A DNA stretch of 64,000 bases from positions 372,001 through 436,000 of the forward strand of contig CAWEKD010000007.1 in the NCBI GenBank assembly GCA_963809545.1, written 5' to 3'. The notes below the pieces were generated by a model, which searched no databases, had not been told where the DNA came from, and saw nothing but the letters and a program-made list of their open reading frames with translations. Position numbers and translations under genes: made by a program. Below, one piece after another: positions 42,551 to 52,138 of the stretch. Numbering within the stretch: the stretch's first letter is position 1; each line of letters starts with the position of its first letter. This DNA comes from Natronosporangium sp035305625 (lineage in GTDB: Bacteria > Actinomycetota > Actinomycetes > Mycobacteriales > Micromonosporaceae).

Positions 42551-45500
42551 ATGGCTTGTCCTCGATGTGGCCAACCGGCGGCCGACGGCGATCGATTCTG
42601 TGGTGGCTGCGGCGCGCCGCTCACCAGCGCCTGCCCACAGTGCGGTCGGCCATGGCCATCCGGGGCGGCGTTCTGCACCGGCTGCGGGGCTGCCCGCTCC
42701 CCCGCCGCGCCAGTGGTGTCCACGGAGGATCGCCGGGAAATCAGCGTGCTGTTCGTGGACCTGGTCGACTTCACGCCGTACGCGGAGCGCTCCGACCCCG
42801 AACTGATCCGGGCGATGCAGCATGAGTTCTTCGCCACGGTCCGGCGGATCGTCAGCCAGCACGGCGGCGTGGTGGAGAAGTACATCGGCGACGCGGTGAT
42901 GGCCGTGTTCGGCGCCCCGGTCGTCACCGAGACCGACCCGTTACGGTGTGTCCGGGCCGGTTTGGAACTCCAGCGGGCGCTCGCCCGTCAGCGGCCCGGG
43001 TCCGGATTGTCGTTCCGGATCGGCGTGGCCACCGGGGAGGCGCTGGTGGACCTGGCCGCCGCCCGCGACGGGGGACAGGCGATCGTCGCCGGAGACGTGG
43101 TCAACACCGCCGCCCGGATCCAGTCGGTGGCCCCACCCGACGGGGTCTTGGTGTGTGGACGCACCCACGCCCGCACCGCGGACGCGATCCGCTACCAAGC
43201 CCAGCCTCCGATGATCCTGCGAGGTCGGTCCACTCCCACCGAACTCTGGTTGGCGGTCGCCCCGGTGCCCCGGCAGCAAGGGCGACCAGACCCGGATCCC
43301 ACCCCGCTGGTGGAGCGCCAACACGAGCTGGAGCTGCTGTCCGGGGCGCTACGCCGGGCCCTGATGGATCGGACCCCGCAGTTGGTGACCCTGTACGGGC
43401 AGGCCGGCATCGGTAAGAGCCGACTGGTCCGGGAGCTGCACCGGCGGCTCGAGGCGCTAGGAGTGGACACCCCGGTGGTGTGGCACACCGGCCACTGTCG
43501 ACCGTTCGGGGAGAACGTCACCTACGCCGGGCTGGCGGACATCGTCCGGGCCGAGGCCGGCATCTTGGAGACCGACCCGACCACCACCGCCGAGCGCCGG
43601 CTGCGCGACGCGGTGCACCAACTGGTGCCTGGTCCGGACGGAGACCGGCTGGCCGAGGCGCTGGCCCCCCTGGTCGGTCTGCCCGGACCGGTGCTGCCGG
43701 CGGAAGAGGCGGCGTCGGCGTGGCGGCGGTTCCTGGTGGCGCTCGCCAACCGCCACTCCACCGTGCTGGTGTTCGAGGATCTGCACTGGGCCGACGAGCC
43801 GATGCTGCGGTTCATCGAGCTGCTCGCCGCCAGCGCCCAGAACGTCCCCCTGCTGGTGCTCACCACCGCCCGCCCGGAGCTGATCCACCGCTACCCCGGC
43901 TGGCCCGGCACCATCGCCGGCTCGGTGACGATCACCCTGCCGCCGCTGCGACCCGACGCCATGGCCACGCTGTACCGGCACATGCTGGGTGAGTCGCAGG
44001 TGGCCCTCGAGACGCTGCAGCCGTTGGTGGAGCTGGCCGACGGCATTCCGCTGTACGCCCAGGAGTATGTGCGGATGTTGGCCGAGCGGCGCACCATGCT
44101 GCCGGCCGATCCCCAGGCGGCGCCGCTGCCGATGCCGGACAACGTGCACGCGGTGATCGCCAACCGGGTGGACCTGCTGGAACCAGCCGACCGGGCGGTG
44201 TTGCAGGCGGCGGCGGTGGTGGGGATGGCGTTCTGGCCCGGGGCGGTGGCCTCGGCTCTGACGCAGCCGATCGGACTGGTGGAGGCCTCGCTGCGCCGAC
44301 TGGCCCAGCGGGAGTTCATCGTCGAACAACCAGAATCGATCATGGCCGGGGAGCGGGAGTTCCGGTTCCGGCACGTGCTGGTGCGCGACGTCTGCTACCA
44401 GCGCCTGCCCCGGCGGGAACGCGCCGCCCGGCACGAGCGCACCGCCGACTGGCTGGAAGCCCAGTCCCCGCGGCAAGGCACCGACCTGGCGGAGGTGTTG
44501 GCGCACCACCGGTGGACCGCCCACAAGATCGCTCAGTCGCTGAACCTGCCGGTGCAGACGTACGCCGAGGCCGCCCGGCGGGCGCTGTACCTGGCGGCCC
44601 GGCGGGCGTACGCGCTGCACGCCCTGGACGCCGCCCGCACCCACGTGGCCCGGGCGATCTCGCTACTGCCGGCGACGGAGGACACCACGCCGGCAGCGGA
44701 GCACGAACGGTTGCGGCTGGAGCTGTTCGCCGCCGAACTGGACTTCTACCGGGACCGGTCGACGTTCCTGGCGGCCGACGGGGCCGCGCGGCTGCGGCGA
44801 CTCGCCGAGCAGCTGACCGCCGGCGCCGCCGACCCCGGCCGGACCGGGGACGCCGCCCGGGCCTGGACCCTGGTGGGGCAGGCCGCCTGGCTGCGGACCG
44901 ATCGGGAAGAGGCCCTGGCCGCGCTGGGCCGGGCGGTGGCGTTGTTCGAGCCGCTGCCGGACAGCGCCGAGAAGGTCGACGCGTACGCCGAGCTGGGCCG
45001 GCTGCACATGCTGAACTACGAGCGCGAGCCGGCGATCGCCGCGGCCGGCACCGCCGCCGAGATCGCGGCCCGGCTGGGACTGGTGGAGGCGCTGGCCAGC
45101 GCCCGGATCACCATCGCCACCGCCCGGTACGAGTCCGGCGACCCGTCCGGGCTGGCGGAGCTGCGGGAGGTGACCGCGCAGTGCCGCCGCGACCGGCTAC
45201 TCATGCTGACCCGCGCCACCCGGAACCTGGCCCACCTGGTCCGGGAAGAGGGCGACTGGCAGCAGTCGGAGGAGCTGCTGGCCGAAAGCCGGCGGCTGGA
45301 CGGCCCCGGCGGGCACAACATCCTGGCCGACTACGCCGGGGAGGCGATGCGGGCCTACTTCACCGGCGACCTGGAGACCCTGGCCCGGGTGGACGAGCAG
45401 CTGGTCTCGCTGTGGAAGGAGGGACGGGACCTGCGCGCCTACGCCCGGGCGCTGCGGGAGGAGCCGGCCGCCGACGCCGACGCGGCCGCGGCGCTGGCCG

Positions 45501-46087
45501 ACGCCCGTGCCAGCGGGTTCCACCGGCCGCTGTGGGCGGCGTTGGCCGGGGCGGCGCTGTGCCACGCCCTCCGGCGCCGCCCCGACCAGGCGGCCGAGCT
45601 GCTGGCGGAGCTGATCGGGGAGTGGGGGAAGGTGGCGGTGCTCCCCAGCGGGGAGTGGGTGTGCAAGGCGGCCGCGGCCGCCGCGCTGACCGGCCCGGAG
45701 CCGGCGGAGGCGCTGCGGGTGCCGCTGACCGAACTGCGGCACCACACCCGCTGGTCCCGCGCGGCCCTGCACACCGTCACCGCCACCGTGGCGCTAGCCG
45801 ACGGGTACCCCGCCTGGGCCGGGGCCGCATACCTCGCGGCGGCCCGGATCCACGCCCAGACTCCCGCGGTCACCGATCGGATGATGGCCCTGGCCCTCGC
45901 CGCGGCCGCGTTCGGTCACGCCGGACGGCCGGGGCTGGCCGCCCCGGCCCACCACCAGGTGCAGGCGTTCGCGGTTCAGGCCGGCGCCCCCGGGCTGCTG
46001 CGGATCGCGCGGGGGAGCTCGGCTACCGCCCGCCCTACTGAGCGCTCCCGGACGGTGACTGCGCTGCCGCCTGCTGCGCGGCCTTGA
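42551..46087 (+). CDS. Double zinc-ribbon class III adenylate/guanylate cyclase fused to AAA ATPase and TPR-like domains
   Basis: 1,178 residues. Two zinc ribbons (CPRCG..CGGCG at 3-22, CPQCG..CTGCG at 29-48) precede a class III cyclase domain (about 60-240) with both metal Asp sites (VLFVDLVDFT; EKYIGDAVMAVFG), the Lys of the substrate-specifying EKY, and transition-state Asn/Arg in VVNTAARI, so catalysis looks possible. Next come an AAA/STAND-type ATPase (Walker A GQAGIGKSR about residue 281; Walker B VLVFEDLHWAD) and about 500 residues of helical repeats. There is no C-terminal LuxR domain. This multi-domain type is common in actinobacteria and mycobacteria. The last 53 nt overlap the convergent acyltransferase gene. 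Confidence 0.88.
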   Translation: MACPRCGQPAADGDRFCGGCGAPLTSACPQCGRPWPSGAAFCTGCGAARSPAAPVVSTEDRREISVLFVDLVDFTPYAERSDPELIRAMQHEFFATVRRIVSQHGGVVEKYIGDAVMAVFGAPVVTETDPLRCVRAGLELQRALARQRPGSGLSFRIGVATGEALVDLAAARDGGQAIVAGDVVNTAARIQSVAPPDGVLVCGRTHARTADAIRYQAQPPMILRGRSTPTELWLAVAPVPRQQGRPDPDPTPLVERQHELELLSGALRRALMDRTPQLVTLYGQAGIGKSRLVRELHRRLEALGVDTPVVWHTGHCRPFGENVTYAGLADIVRAEAGILETDPTTTAERRLRDAVHQLVPGPDGDRLAEALAPLVGLPGPVLPAEEAASAWRRFLVALANRHSTVLVFEDLHWADEPMLRFIELLAASAQNVPLLVLTTARPELIHRYPGWPGTIAGSVTITLPPLRPDAMATLYRHMLGESQVALETLQPLVELADGIPLYAQEYVRMLAERRTMLPADPQAAPLPMPDNVHAVIANRVDLLEPADRAVLQAAAVVGMAFWPGAVASALTQPIGLVEASLRRLAQREFIVEQPESIMAGEREFRFRHVLVRDVCYQRLPRRERAARHERTADWLEAQSPRQGTDLAEVLAHHRWTAHKIAQSLNLPVQTYAEAARRALYLAARRAYALHALDAARTHVARAISLLPATEDTTPAAEHERLRLELFAAELDFYRDRSTFLAADGAARLRRLAEQLTAGAADPGRTGDAARAWTLVGQAAWLRTDREEALAALGRAVALFEPLPDSAEKVDAYAELGRLHMLNYEREPAIAAAGTAAEIAARLGLVEALASARITIATARYESGDPSGLAELREVTAQCRRDRLLMLTRATRNLAHLVREEGDWQQSEELLAESRRLDGPGGHNILADYAGEAMRAYFTGDLETLARVDEQLVSLWKEGRDLRAYARALREEPAADADAAAALADARASGFHRPLWAALAGAALCHALRRRPDQAAELLAELIGEWGKVAVLPSGEWVCKAAAAAALTGPEPAEALRVPLTELRHHTRWSRAALHTVTATVALADGYPAWAGAAYLAAARIHAQTPAVTDRMMALALAAAAFGHAGRPGLAAPAHHQVQAFAVQAGAPGLLRIARGSSATARPTERSRTVTALPPAARP

Positions 46088-46745
46088 TCTTCTGGGCGTA
46101 CACGTCGACGTACTCCCGCCCGGACAGCTCCATCAACTGGTACATGATCTCGTCGGTGACCGCGCGCTCCACGAACCGGTCGCCGGCCAGGCCGGCGTAG
46201 CGGCGGAAGTCCAACGGCGGCCCGAACCGGATCTTGACCCGCTTGATCTTCGGCAGCAGCTTGCCCGGTGGCTGGATCTCGTCGGCGTTGAGCATCGCCA
46301 CCGGCACCACCGGTGCGCCGCTCTCCAGCGCCAGCCGGGCCACCCCGGTCTTGCCCCGGTAGAGCCGACCGTCCGGGGAGCGGGTGCCCTCCGGGTAGAT
46401 GCCGGCGAGCTTCCCCTCCCGCAGCACCCGCAGCTGGGTGTCCAGCGCCGCCTGGGCGGCCCGACCGCCGGTGCGGTCCACCGGGATGGTGCCGGTGCCG
46501 AGGAAGAACATCCGCACCAGCCACCCCTTCAGGCCCCGACCGGTGAAGTACTCGGCCTTGGCCACGAACGTGACCTTCCGCTTCACCACCAGCGGCATGA
46601 AGATCGAGTCGCAGAACGACAGGTGGTTGCTGGCGATGATCGCCGGCCCCCGGTCAGGTACGTAGTGGCGACCCTCCACCTGGGGCCGGTAAATCAGCCA
46701 CAGCCAGGGGCCGAGCAGCACGTACTTGAGCAACCAGTAGAGCAC
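46035..46745 (-). CDS. Lysophospholipid acyltransferase (PlsC-like)
   Basis: 236 residues with an N-terminal hydrophobic helix and the acyltransferase blocks NHLSFCD (HX4D catalytic motif), GTGTIPVDR, YPEGTRSPDG and VVPVAML. Likely acylates lysophosphatidic acid or a related lipid at the membrane. It corresponds to Rv2182c in M. tuberculosis by type and neighbourhood. Its 3' end overlaps the end of the cyclase gene by 53 nt in convergent orientation. Confidence 0.88.
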   Translation of the reverse strand: MLYWLLKYVLLGPWLWLIYRPQVEGRHYVPDRGPAIIASNHLSFCDSIFMPLVVKRKVTFVAKAEYFTGRGLKGWLVRMFFLGTGTIPVDRTGGRAAQAALDTQLRVLREGKLAGIYPEGTRSPDGRLYRGKTGVARLALESGAPVVPVAMLNADEIQPPGKLLPKIKRVKIRFGPPLDFRRYAGLAGDRFVERAVTDEIMYQLMELSGREYVDVYAQKIKAAQQAAAQSPSGSAQ

Positions 46746-46914
46746 CGGGTTCCTTCCGACCTCGTAGTGGACGCCCTTGCGAGCCTACGAACCTGGGGCG
46801 CGCACCTCAACACGCTCCCAGGCAGATGCCGACCCGCCGCCGGACGTGTCACCATTGCCGAACAGGTGCTGGATCCGGCGGGCCCCGCACAGCGCGGGCG
46901 GGAAGGAGCGCACG

Positions 46915-47745
46915 GTGGCAGCAGCCGAGCGGCGGCGTGGTCGCCGCGACAACGGGCTCGACGCGACAGACTGGCGCGCCATTGACGACCTCGACCCTCG
47001 GCTGGTGGACGAGGTGCTCGATCTGCTGGCCACCCGAGGCATCGCCGCGTACGTACAGCCGACCATGGACATCGATCCGATCACCCGCAGCGCCACGGTG
47101 CCGGATCGGCCCACCGACCGGCTGTACGTGGACCGGAACCAGGTGGCCGCGGCCCGGGAATGCCTGCGGGCGCTGCGGGAACGCCGCCGCAACGACACCG
47201 GCGCCGGACCGTCCGACCACGACTCTGGCGTGGGGACTGAGCGGACAGACTCCGACCTGGACAGCGCGTTCGCCGGAATCGTGGCCGGGTTCAACCAGCC
47301 GGTCGATCCGGATTCGGCCCCCTGGCCGGCGGCGGAGAACCTGCCCGCCGGCCAGGAGTCGACCCCCGAGCGGGCCGAGCCGCCCTCACCGGTGCGCCGG
47401 TCGGGCAAGCCGGTCGACGCCCGTGACCTCACCGAACCGTCCCTGCTGGACGCCCTGGACACGTTCGGGGCGCACCTACCGGACGAGGAGCCCCCGGAGC
47501 GGTTCATTCCCCCACCCCCACCCCCGCTGCCCCGGCTGTCCCGGCAGGCGGTGTTCGGCGCGGTGGCGATCGTGCTCGGCCTGCTGCTCCTGCTGAGCCG
47601 CCCGAGCGTCCTCCCGTTCGACCGGACCACGCTGATCCTGGTGGGGTTCGCCAGCGTCTGCGGCGGCGCGGTCGCCCTGATCATGCGGCTGCGCCCCGGC
47701 TCCGACCCGGACGATTTCCGCGGCGACGACGGCGCCCAAGTCTGA
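46915..47745 (+). CDS. Hypothetical two-TM protein
   Basis: 276 residues from the GTG at 46915 (AAGGAG 6-7 nt upstream); the frame is open further upstream but begins without a site. The first 90 residues form a charged domain (DLDPRLVDEVLDLLATRGIAAYVQP...DRLYVDRNQVAAARECLRAL). An acidic, Pro-rich linker leads to two C-terminal membrane helices (about 205-225, 235-255). The N-terminal part resembles short putative-signal-transducing (DUF2007-like) folds; this is weak. Cytoplasmic domain likely. Confidence 0.6.
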   Translation: MAAAERRRGRRDNGLDATDWRAIDDLDPRLVDEVLDLLATRGIAAYVQPTMDIDPITRSATVPDRPTDRLYVDRNQVAAARECLRALRERRRNDTGAGPSDHDSGVGTERTDSDLDSAFAGIVAGFNQPVDPDSAPWPAAENLPAGQESTPERAEPPSPVRRSGKPVDARDLTEPSLLDALDTFGAHLPDEEPPERFIPPPPPPLPRLSRQAVFGAVAIVLGLLLLLSRPSVLPFDRTTLILVGFASVCGGAVALIMRLRPGSDPDDFRGDDGAQV

Positions 47746-47758
47746 CCAGCGGACACGG

Positions 47759-48607
47759 CTAACCGCGCCCACCCCCGGGGTGGGGTAGCTTCTCCAGCCA
47801 ATCCAGGATCGCGTCGATCGGTTCCCGCCAGCGGGCGTCCAGCATCAGCGCGTGCCCCATCCCGGGGAACAGCAGCGGTGCTCCGCCGTACCGCTGGGCC
47901 ACCCGGGTCAAGGCCGCCTGCGGCACCACCGGGTCGTGCGGGCTGCCCAGCACCAGCACCGGCGGTTCCCCCACCGGGGGCTCCAGGGTGCGGGGCAGCA
48001 GCAGCTGCCACTGCGCCCGCGCGCTCGCCCGCCCCATTCGGCGGGCGTACTCCGCCGCGGCCTCGGTGGGGAGCTCCCGGCTGAACAACTGCCGGTGGTG
48101 CAGCCGCAAGGGGCCCCCCACCAACGCCGGCGCCGTCCCGAGCGGGTTACGCAGCAACGCCCGGCCCAGCAGACTGAACCCGCCCAACACCGGCGCGGCC
48201 AGCACCGCCGCCCGCGCCGGGTAGCGGGCGAGCGCCTGGGCCACCACCAGCGCCCCGGCCCCGTGCCCCAGCAGCACCGCCTGCCGCGGTAGGCTCGCCG
48301 CCACCTGCACCACGTCGTGCACGTACGCCCGCAGCGTGGCCCGCCGGGCGGATCCGCTCTGCCCGTGTCCGCGTAGGCTCATCGCGTACGCGGGGAAGCC
48401 TCGGTCGGCCGCGTGGTGCAGCCAGTGTTCGGCGAACACCCAGGCTCCGGCGCCGAACCCGGGCACCATCAGCAGCGGCGGTCGCTGCTGGTCCGACGCG
48501 CCGCCGGACGGTGAGTCATCGGCGGGCACCGGTGCGGCCGCGCGCACCTCCCGGTGCACCGGCGGCACCGGCCGAGCGATCTCCCGCCGCCGTACGATCC
48601 GGATCAT
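47759..48607 (-). CDS. Alpha/beta-hydrolase-fold protein lacking the nucleophile
   Basis: 282 residues with the alpha/beta-hydrolase layout: PPLLMVPGFGAGAWVFAEHWL, SLRGHGQSG, nucleophile-elbow region LLGHGAGALVV, LVLGSPHDPVVPQ and GMGHALMLD. The elbow has Gly116 where Ser should be (GHGAG instead of GHSAG), while the Asp and His positions are kept. It therefore may be non-catalytic or use another mechanism. The start overlaps the stop of the flavin monooxygenase as ATGA, so the two are coupled. Confidence 0.8.
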   Translation of the reverse strand: MIRIVRRREIARPVPPVHREVRAAAPVPADDSPSGGASDQQRPPLLMVPGFGAGAWVFAEHWLHHAADRGFPAYAMSLRGHGQSGSARRATLRAYVHDVVQVAASLPRQAVLLGHGAGALVVAQALARYPARAAVLAAPVLGGFSLLGRALLRNPLGTAPALVGGPLRLHHRQLFSRELPTEAAAEYARRMGRASARAQWQLLLPRTLEPPVGEPPVLVLGSPHDPVVPQAALTRVAQRYGGAPLLFPGMGHALMLDARWREPIDAILDWLEKLPHPGGGRG

Positions 48608-49950
48608 CGGTCGACCTCCAGCTGGGCCAGCGCACGCTCCAACATGCGCAGGTAGCGATCCCGGCTGACCTCAAACCAGTGCCGGGGGGAATCGAGCAGG
48701 CGGGTGTCGTGCAGTCGCCGCCCCCGTTGGCTGTCCACCCAGGACCAGAAACCGGCCGACCGGCCCGGCGACACCTGCCGGAGCCGCAGCCATCGGGCGA
48801 ACACCACCGTCTGCCAGTGGACCAGCCCGAACACCCCGGTGTCCGCCTGCACCAGCCCGGCCATCGCCAGGGTCGGGTGCCGGGTGAACATGTGCAGCGA
48901 CAGCTGCGGACGGCCCGCCGGGTCCGGGTCCAGCACGGTCTGCTCCAGAAAGTCGAACCGCGGCTGGTAACCGGTGGCCAGCACCACCAGGTCGGGGGCG
49001 ATCCGGCGACCGTCGACCAGCTCCACCTCGTCGGCGTGGAACCGCGCCACGTCCGGTACCGGGGTGAGTCGACCGTGCCCCAGCAGGTACGGCAGCTGGC
49101 TGTTGACGATCGGGTGGGACTGGCCGATCCGGTGGTCGGGGGCGGGCAACCCGAACCGGGTCAGGTCACCCACGGTCAGGCGCAGCGTCCGTTGGGTCAG
49201 CCACTGCCGGACCCGGGTCGGCAACCGTAGCCCCACCAGCTGCTGATTCAGCTGGTCGATGGGGCGGCCGAGCAGATACTTCGGCACGTACCAGTAGCCG
49301 CGCCGGGTGGAGTGCCAGCAGGCGGCGGCGCGCTGGGCCGCCTCCACCGCGAGGTCAGCGCCGGTGTTCCCTCCGCCGATCACCAGCACCCGACGGTCGC
49401 GCAGGATGGTGGGGTCCTTCACCGCGCCGGCGAGCAGCACCTCTCCGGTGAACCGGTCCATCCCTTCGTAGTCCGGCCGCACCGGTGACCAGTGGTGACC
49501 GTTGGCGACCACCACCGCCCCGTACTGGTGGGTGCGCTCGGTGCCCCCGCCAGTGCTGCGGGTGGTCACCTGCCACCGGCCCAGCGGGTCACCGGGTAGC
49601 GGCCGTACCCGCACCACTTCGGTGCCGAACCAGATGTGGCGGCGCAGATCGAAATGGTCGGCGTATCGCTCCAGATAGGAGTGAACCTGCCGGTGGTCCG
49701 GGTAGTCCGGCCAGGAGTCAGGCATCGGGAAATCGGGGATCCCGCTGGTGGCCCGCGAGGAGATCAGGTGCGTGGTGGCGGTAACCGGACTGCGGTCGTG
49801 CCGCCAGTTCCACAACCCGCCGACCCCGGTCTCCCGCTCGTAGCAGTCCACGGTGAACCCGAGTTCCAGCAGGTTCTTCACCGCCAGCAGGCCGCTGGCG
49901 CCGGCACCGATCACGCAGACGTTCTCGCCCCGGTCGTACGAGTCGGACAT
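48604..49950 (-). CDS. Flavin-containing monooxygenase-like FAD/NADPH oxidoreductase
   Basis: 448 residues. FAD-binding VCVIGAGASGLLAVKNL and GGLWNW, NADPH-binding VLVIGGGNTGADLAVEAA, and the late ATG motif VVLATGYQPRF are all present. The classic FMO fingerprint with a His (FxGxxxHxxxY) is not clear at FTGEVLLAGAV, so it may be a Baeyer-Villiger or N-hydroxylating relative. Start: ATG 49950, or 49965 with an extra five residues. Operon with the nucleophile-less hydrolase. Confidence 0.82.
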   Translation of the reverse strand: MSDSYDRGENVCVIGAGASGLLAVKNLLELGFTVDCYERETGVGGLWNWRHDRSPVTATTHLISSRATSGIPDFPMPDSWPDYPDHRQVHSYLERYADHFDLRRHIWFGTEVVRVRPLPGDPLGRWQVTTRSTGGGTERTHQYGAVVVANGHHWSPVRPDYEGMDRFTGEVLLAGAVKDPTILRDRRVLVIGGGNTGADLAVEAAQRAAACWHSTRRGYWYVPKYLLGRPIDQLNQQLVGLRLPTRVRQWLTQRTLRLTVGDLTRFGLPAPDHRIGQSHPIVNSQLPYLLGHGRLTPVPDVARFHADEVELVDGRRIAPDLVVLATGYQPRFDFLEQTVLDPDPAGRPQLSLHMFTRHPTLAMAGLVQADTGVFGLVHWQTVVFARWLRLRQVSPGRSAGFWSWVDSQRGRRLHDTRLLDSPRHWFEVSRDRYLRMLERALAQLEVDR

Positions 49951-50010
49951 GTTCACCGGTGGCATCTTTCCCGGTGAAGGCCGGACTGTCCAGTGCCCAT
50001 CGGGCACCGG

Positions 50011-50703
50011 TCACAGTTGCAGGTCGGCTACCACCGGCAGATGGTCACTGGCTCGGCGCGCGGCGGCGGAGTCCACCACCCAGCAGCTACGGACGGTAAC
50101 CTCCGGATCCACCAGAATCGCATCGATCCGTCGATCCGGGGCGACCGCCGGGAACGTGTCGGCGGCCACCGCACCGTCCACCGTGGCCGCATCCACCCGA
50201 CCGGGCTGCAGGATCTCCCAGGCCGGCCCGCCCGGCTGGTCGTTGAGGTCACCGGCCAGGATCACCGGGCCGGGCAGCTGCGTCAACCACCTGGACAGCT
50301 GTTGGGCGTGCTCCGGCAACTCCACCGGGTCGTAGCTGAGATGGGTGCCGACCACCGTGAACGGGGTGCTGCCGATCCGACAGTGGGCGACCACCGCCCC
50401 GCGCAGGTGCCGGCCGGGCGTGTGCGGCAGTCGTCGGATCCCGGTGTCGGTCACCCACACCCGCAGGTCGGTCAGGATCAGGTTGCCCAGCCCCGGCCCA
50501 CCGCCGACCGCCACCACCATGCCGAGGTCGTGCGCGAGCGCGGCGCACTTGTGGCGCCACCGGAACCGCCGCGGCGCCTCTTGGAGCACCAGCACGTCCG
50601 GCTTCAGCTCCCGCACCAGCGTGACCAGGGCCTGCCGGTCGTCGGCGAGGCCGTGCACGTTGTACGTCACTACCCGCAGGTTGGTGCCGGTCTGCTCCGT
50701 CAC
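50011..50703 (-). CDS. Endonuclease/exonuclease/phosphatase family protein
   Basis: 230 residues of the metal-dependent EEP fold: VVTYNVHG, VLVLQEAPRR (metal Glu), VGTHLSYDP, LAGDLNDQPGG and the final SDHLPVVADL with catalytic Asp-His. The substrate could be DNA, a phosphoinositide or a phosphoester. The GTG at 50703 overlaps the ROK kinase stop as GTGA; a start at 50715 is also open. Last gene of a four-gene coupled operon. Confidence 0.87.
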   Translation of the reverse strand: MTEQTGTNLRVVTYNVHGLADDRQALVTLVRELKPDVLVLQEAPRRFRWRHKCAALAHDLGMVVAVGGGPGLGNLILTDLRVWVTDTGIRRLPHTPGRHLRGAVVAHCRIGSTPFTVVGTHLSYDPVELPEHAQQLSRWLTQLPGPVILAGDLNDQPGGPAWEILQPGRVDAATVDGAVAADTFPAVAPDRRIDAILVDPEVTVRSCWVVDSAAARRASDHLPVVADLQL

Positions 50704-51653
50704 GCTCCGTTCCACCTCGCCAGATCCGCTGCCCCGACTACCCCGGCGAGATTACCGAGCTCCGCCAAGTGGACCGGCGCGGTGGGTAGCCGGCCTCGTT
50801 CTCCCAGCGTCTGCCGATACCCCGCCTCCACCGGGGCCAGCAGCAACTCTCCCGCCTCGGCCACGCCGCCGCCCAGCACCACCAGTTCCGGGTCCAGCAG
50901 CCGGACCAGGTCCGAGACGTACCCGCCGAGCCGCCGGCCCACGGTGTCGAACACCCGCCGACACAGGGGATCCCCGGCCGCGGCCAACTCCGTGACCAGT
51001 GGGCCGGTGATCTGGTCGACCGACCCGGCCTCGGCCAGCAGCCTGCTGGCGGTCTCCGGTTCCCGCTCCGCGGCCTCCCGCGCCAGCCGCACGAGCGCGT
51101 TGCCGCTGGCGTACTGCTCCAGGCAGCCGCGCTGGCCGCAGCGGCACGGCCGCCCCTCCGGCACCGCCAACTGGTGGCCGGGCTCGCCGGCGTACCCGTG
51201 GGCGCCCCGCAACAGCCGCCCACCGAGCACCAGTCCTCCGCCCAGCCCGGTCCCGACCGTGATCAGCACCATCGAGTCCCGGCAGCGGCGGCCGGCGCCG
51301 AACCGGAACTCGGCCCAGGCGGCGGCGTTGGCGTCGTTCTCCACCACCACCGGCAACCCGACCGCCTCGGCCACCCGCTCCTGCAGGGGTTCGTCCCGCC
51401 ACGGCAGGTGCGGCCCGAACCGGACCCGGTCCCGGGTGCCGTCCACCCAGCCGGCCGCGCCGATGCCCACCGCCGCCACCGGGTGCTCCCGCCGCAGCCG
51501 CTGGATCGTGTCGACGATCGCGGCCACCGTCTCTCCGGCGTCCTGGCTGGGGGTCTCCGCCCGGATCAGGTTCAGCACCTGCCCCTGGGTATCCACCACG
51601 CCCCCGGCGAGCTTGGTACCTCCGACGTCGATGCCGACCGTGAGCGCGTTCAC
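50700..51653 (-). CDS. ROK-family glucokinase
   Basis: 317 residues. ATP-binding GIDVGGTKLAGG, sugar-binding VENDANAAAWAE, ITVGTGLGGGLV, EPGHQ and the zinc-binding ROK signature CRCGQRGCLEQYASG are visible. There is no N-terminal DNA-binding domain, so it is a kinase rather than a repressor. Glucose phosphorylation is the usual role in actinobacteria. GTGA overlaps link it to the gene on each side. Confidence 0.92.
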   Translation of the reverse strand: MNALTVGIDVGGTKLAGGVVDTQGQVLNLIRAETPSQDAGETVAAIVDTIQRLRREHPVAAVGIGAAGWVDGTRDRVRFGPHLPWRDEPLQERVAEAVGLPVVVENDANAAAWAEFRFGAGRRCRDSMVLITVGTGLGGGLVLGGRLLRGAHGYAGEPGHQLAVPEGRPCRCGQRGCLEQYASGNALVRLAREAAEREPETASRLLAEAGSVDQITGPLVTELAAAGDPLCRRVFDTVGRRLGGYVSDLVRLLDPELVVLGGGVAEAGELLLAPVEAGYRQTLGERGRLPTAPVHLAELGNLAGVVGAADLARWNGA

Positions 51654-52138
51654 TCGGTCGCCGGCCCCGACTCGGCGGTCGCGGCCGCCCACGGATCACC
51701 GACCTCGGATTGGTCGGCGCCCGCAGTGGACCGCTCCCGGGGCTCGGCCCGGCCGGCGTCTCCACCGGCTCCCGCCACCGCCCGCAGTACGCGGGCCGCC
51801 TGCTCGGCCAGGAGGCCGGCGCCACTGGCCAGCCGCTCCGCCAGCTCCGGGCTGGGGTTCCGGGCGGCGGCGATCAACCGGCAGACCGGGCAGTGGCAGC
51901 AGGCGTCGCTGCCGTTGGCCACCGTGTGGCGGCGGGCCGGCCCGAACAGCATGTCCCCCAGGGCGTCGTATCCGGCGGCGGCCGCCCCTCCCCGAGGACG
52001 GCTCGGGGCCCCGATGCGATCGGCGGCCAGCGACAGCGCCGCTAGCCCGGTGGCCACCAGGCGCTCCGCTTCCCTCCGAGCGGCGGACAGGTCCGGCCCG
52101 CCGCCGCGGTCCCGGCCGTTGGCCTGCTGGTCCGTCAT
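51650..52138 (-). CDS. Conserved hypothetical with CxxCxxC-like zinc motif
   Basis: 162 residues, Ala-rich and mostly helical. The motif CCHCPVCRLIAAAR near residues 81-94 could bind zinc. The C-terminal 45 residues look disordered. It lies between the SRPBCC gene and the ROK glucokinase, with 4-nt overlaps on both sides, an arrangement also seen in other actinobacteria (from memory, DUF5304-type). Function unknown. Confidence 0.65.
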   Translation of the reverse strand: MTDQQANGRDRGGGPDLSAARREAERLVATGLAALSLAADRIGAPSRPRGGAAAAGYDALGDMLFGPARRHTVANGSDACCHCPVCRLIAAARNPSPELAERLASGAGLLAEQAARVLRAVAGAGGDAGRAEPRERSTAGADQSEVGDPWAAATAESGPATE

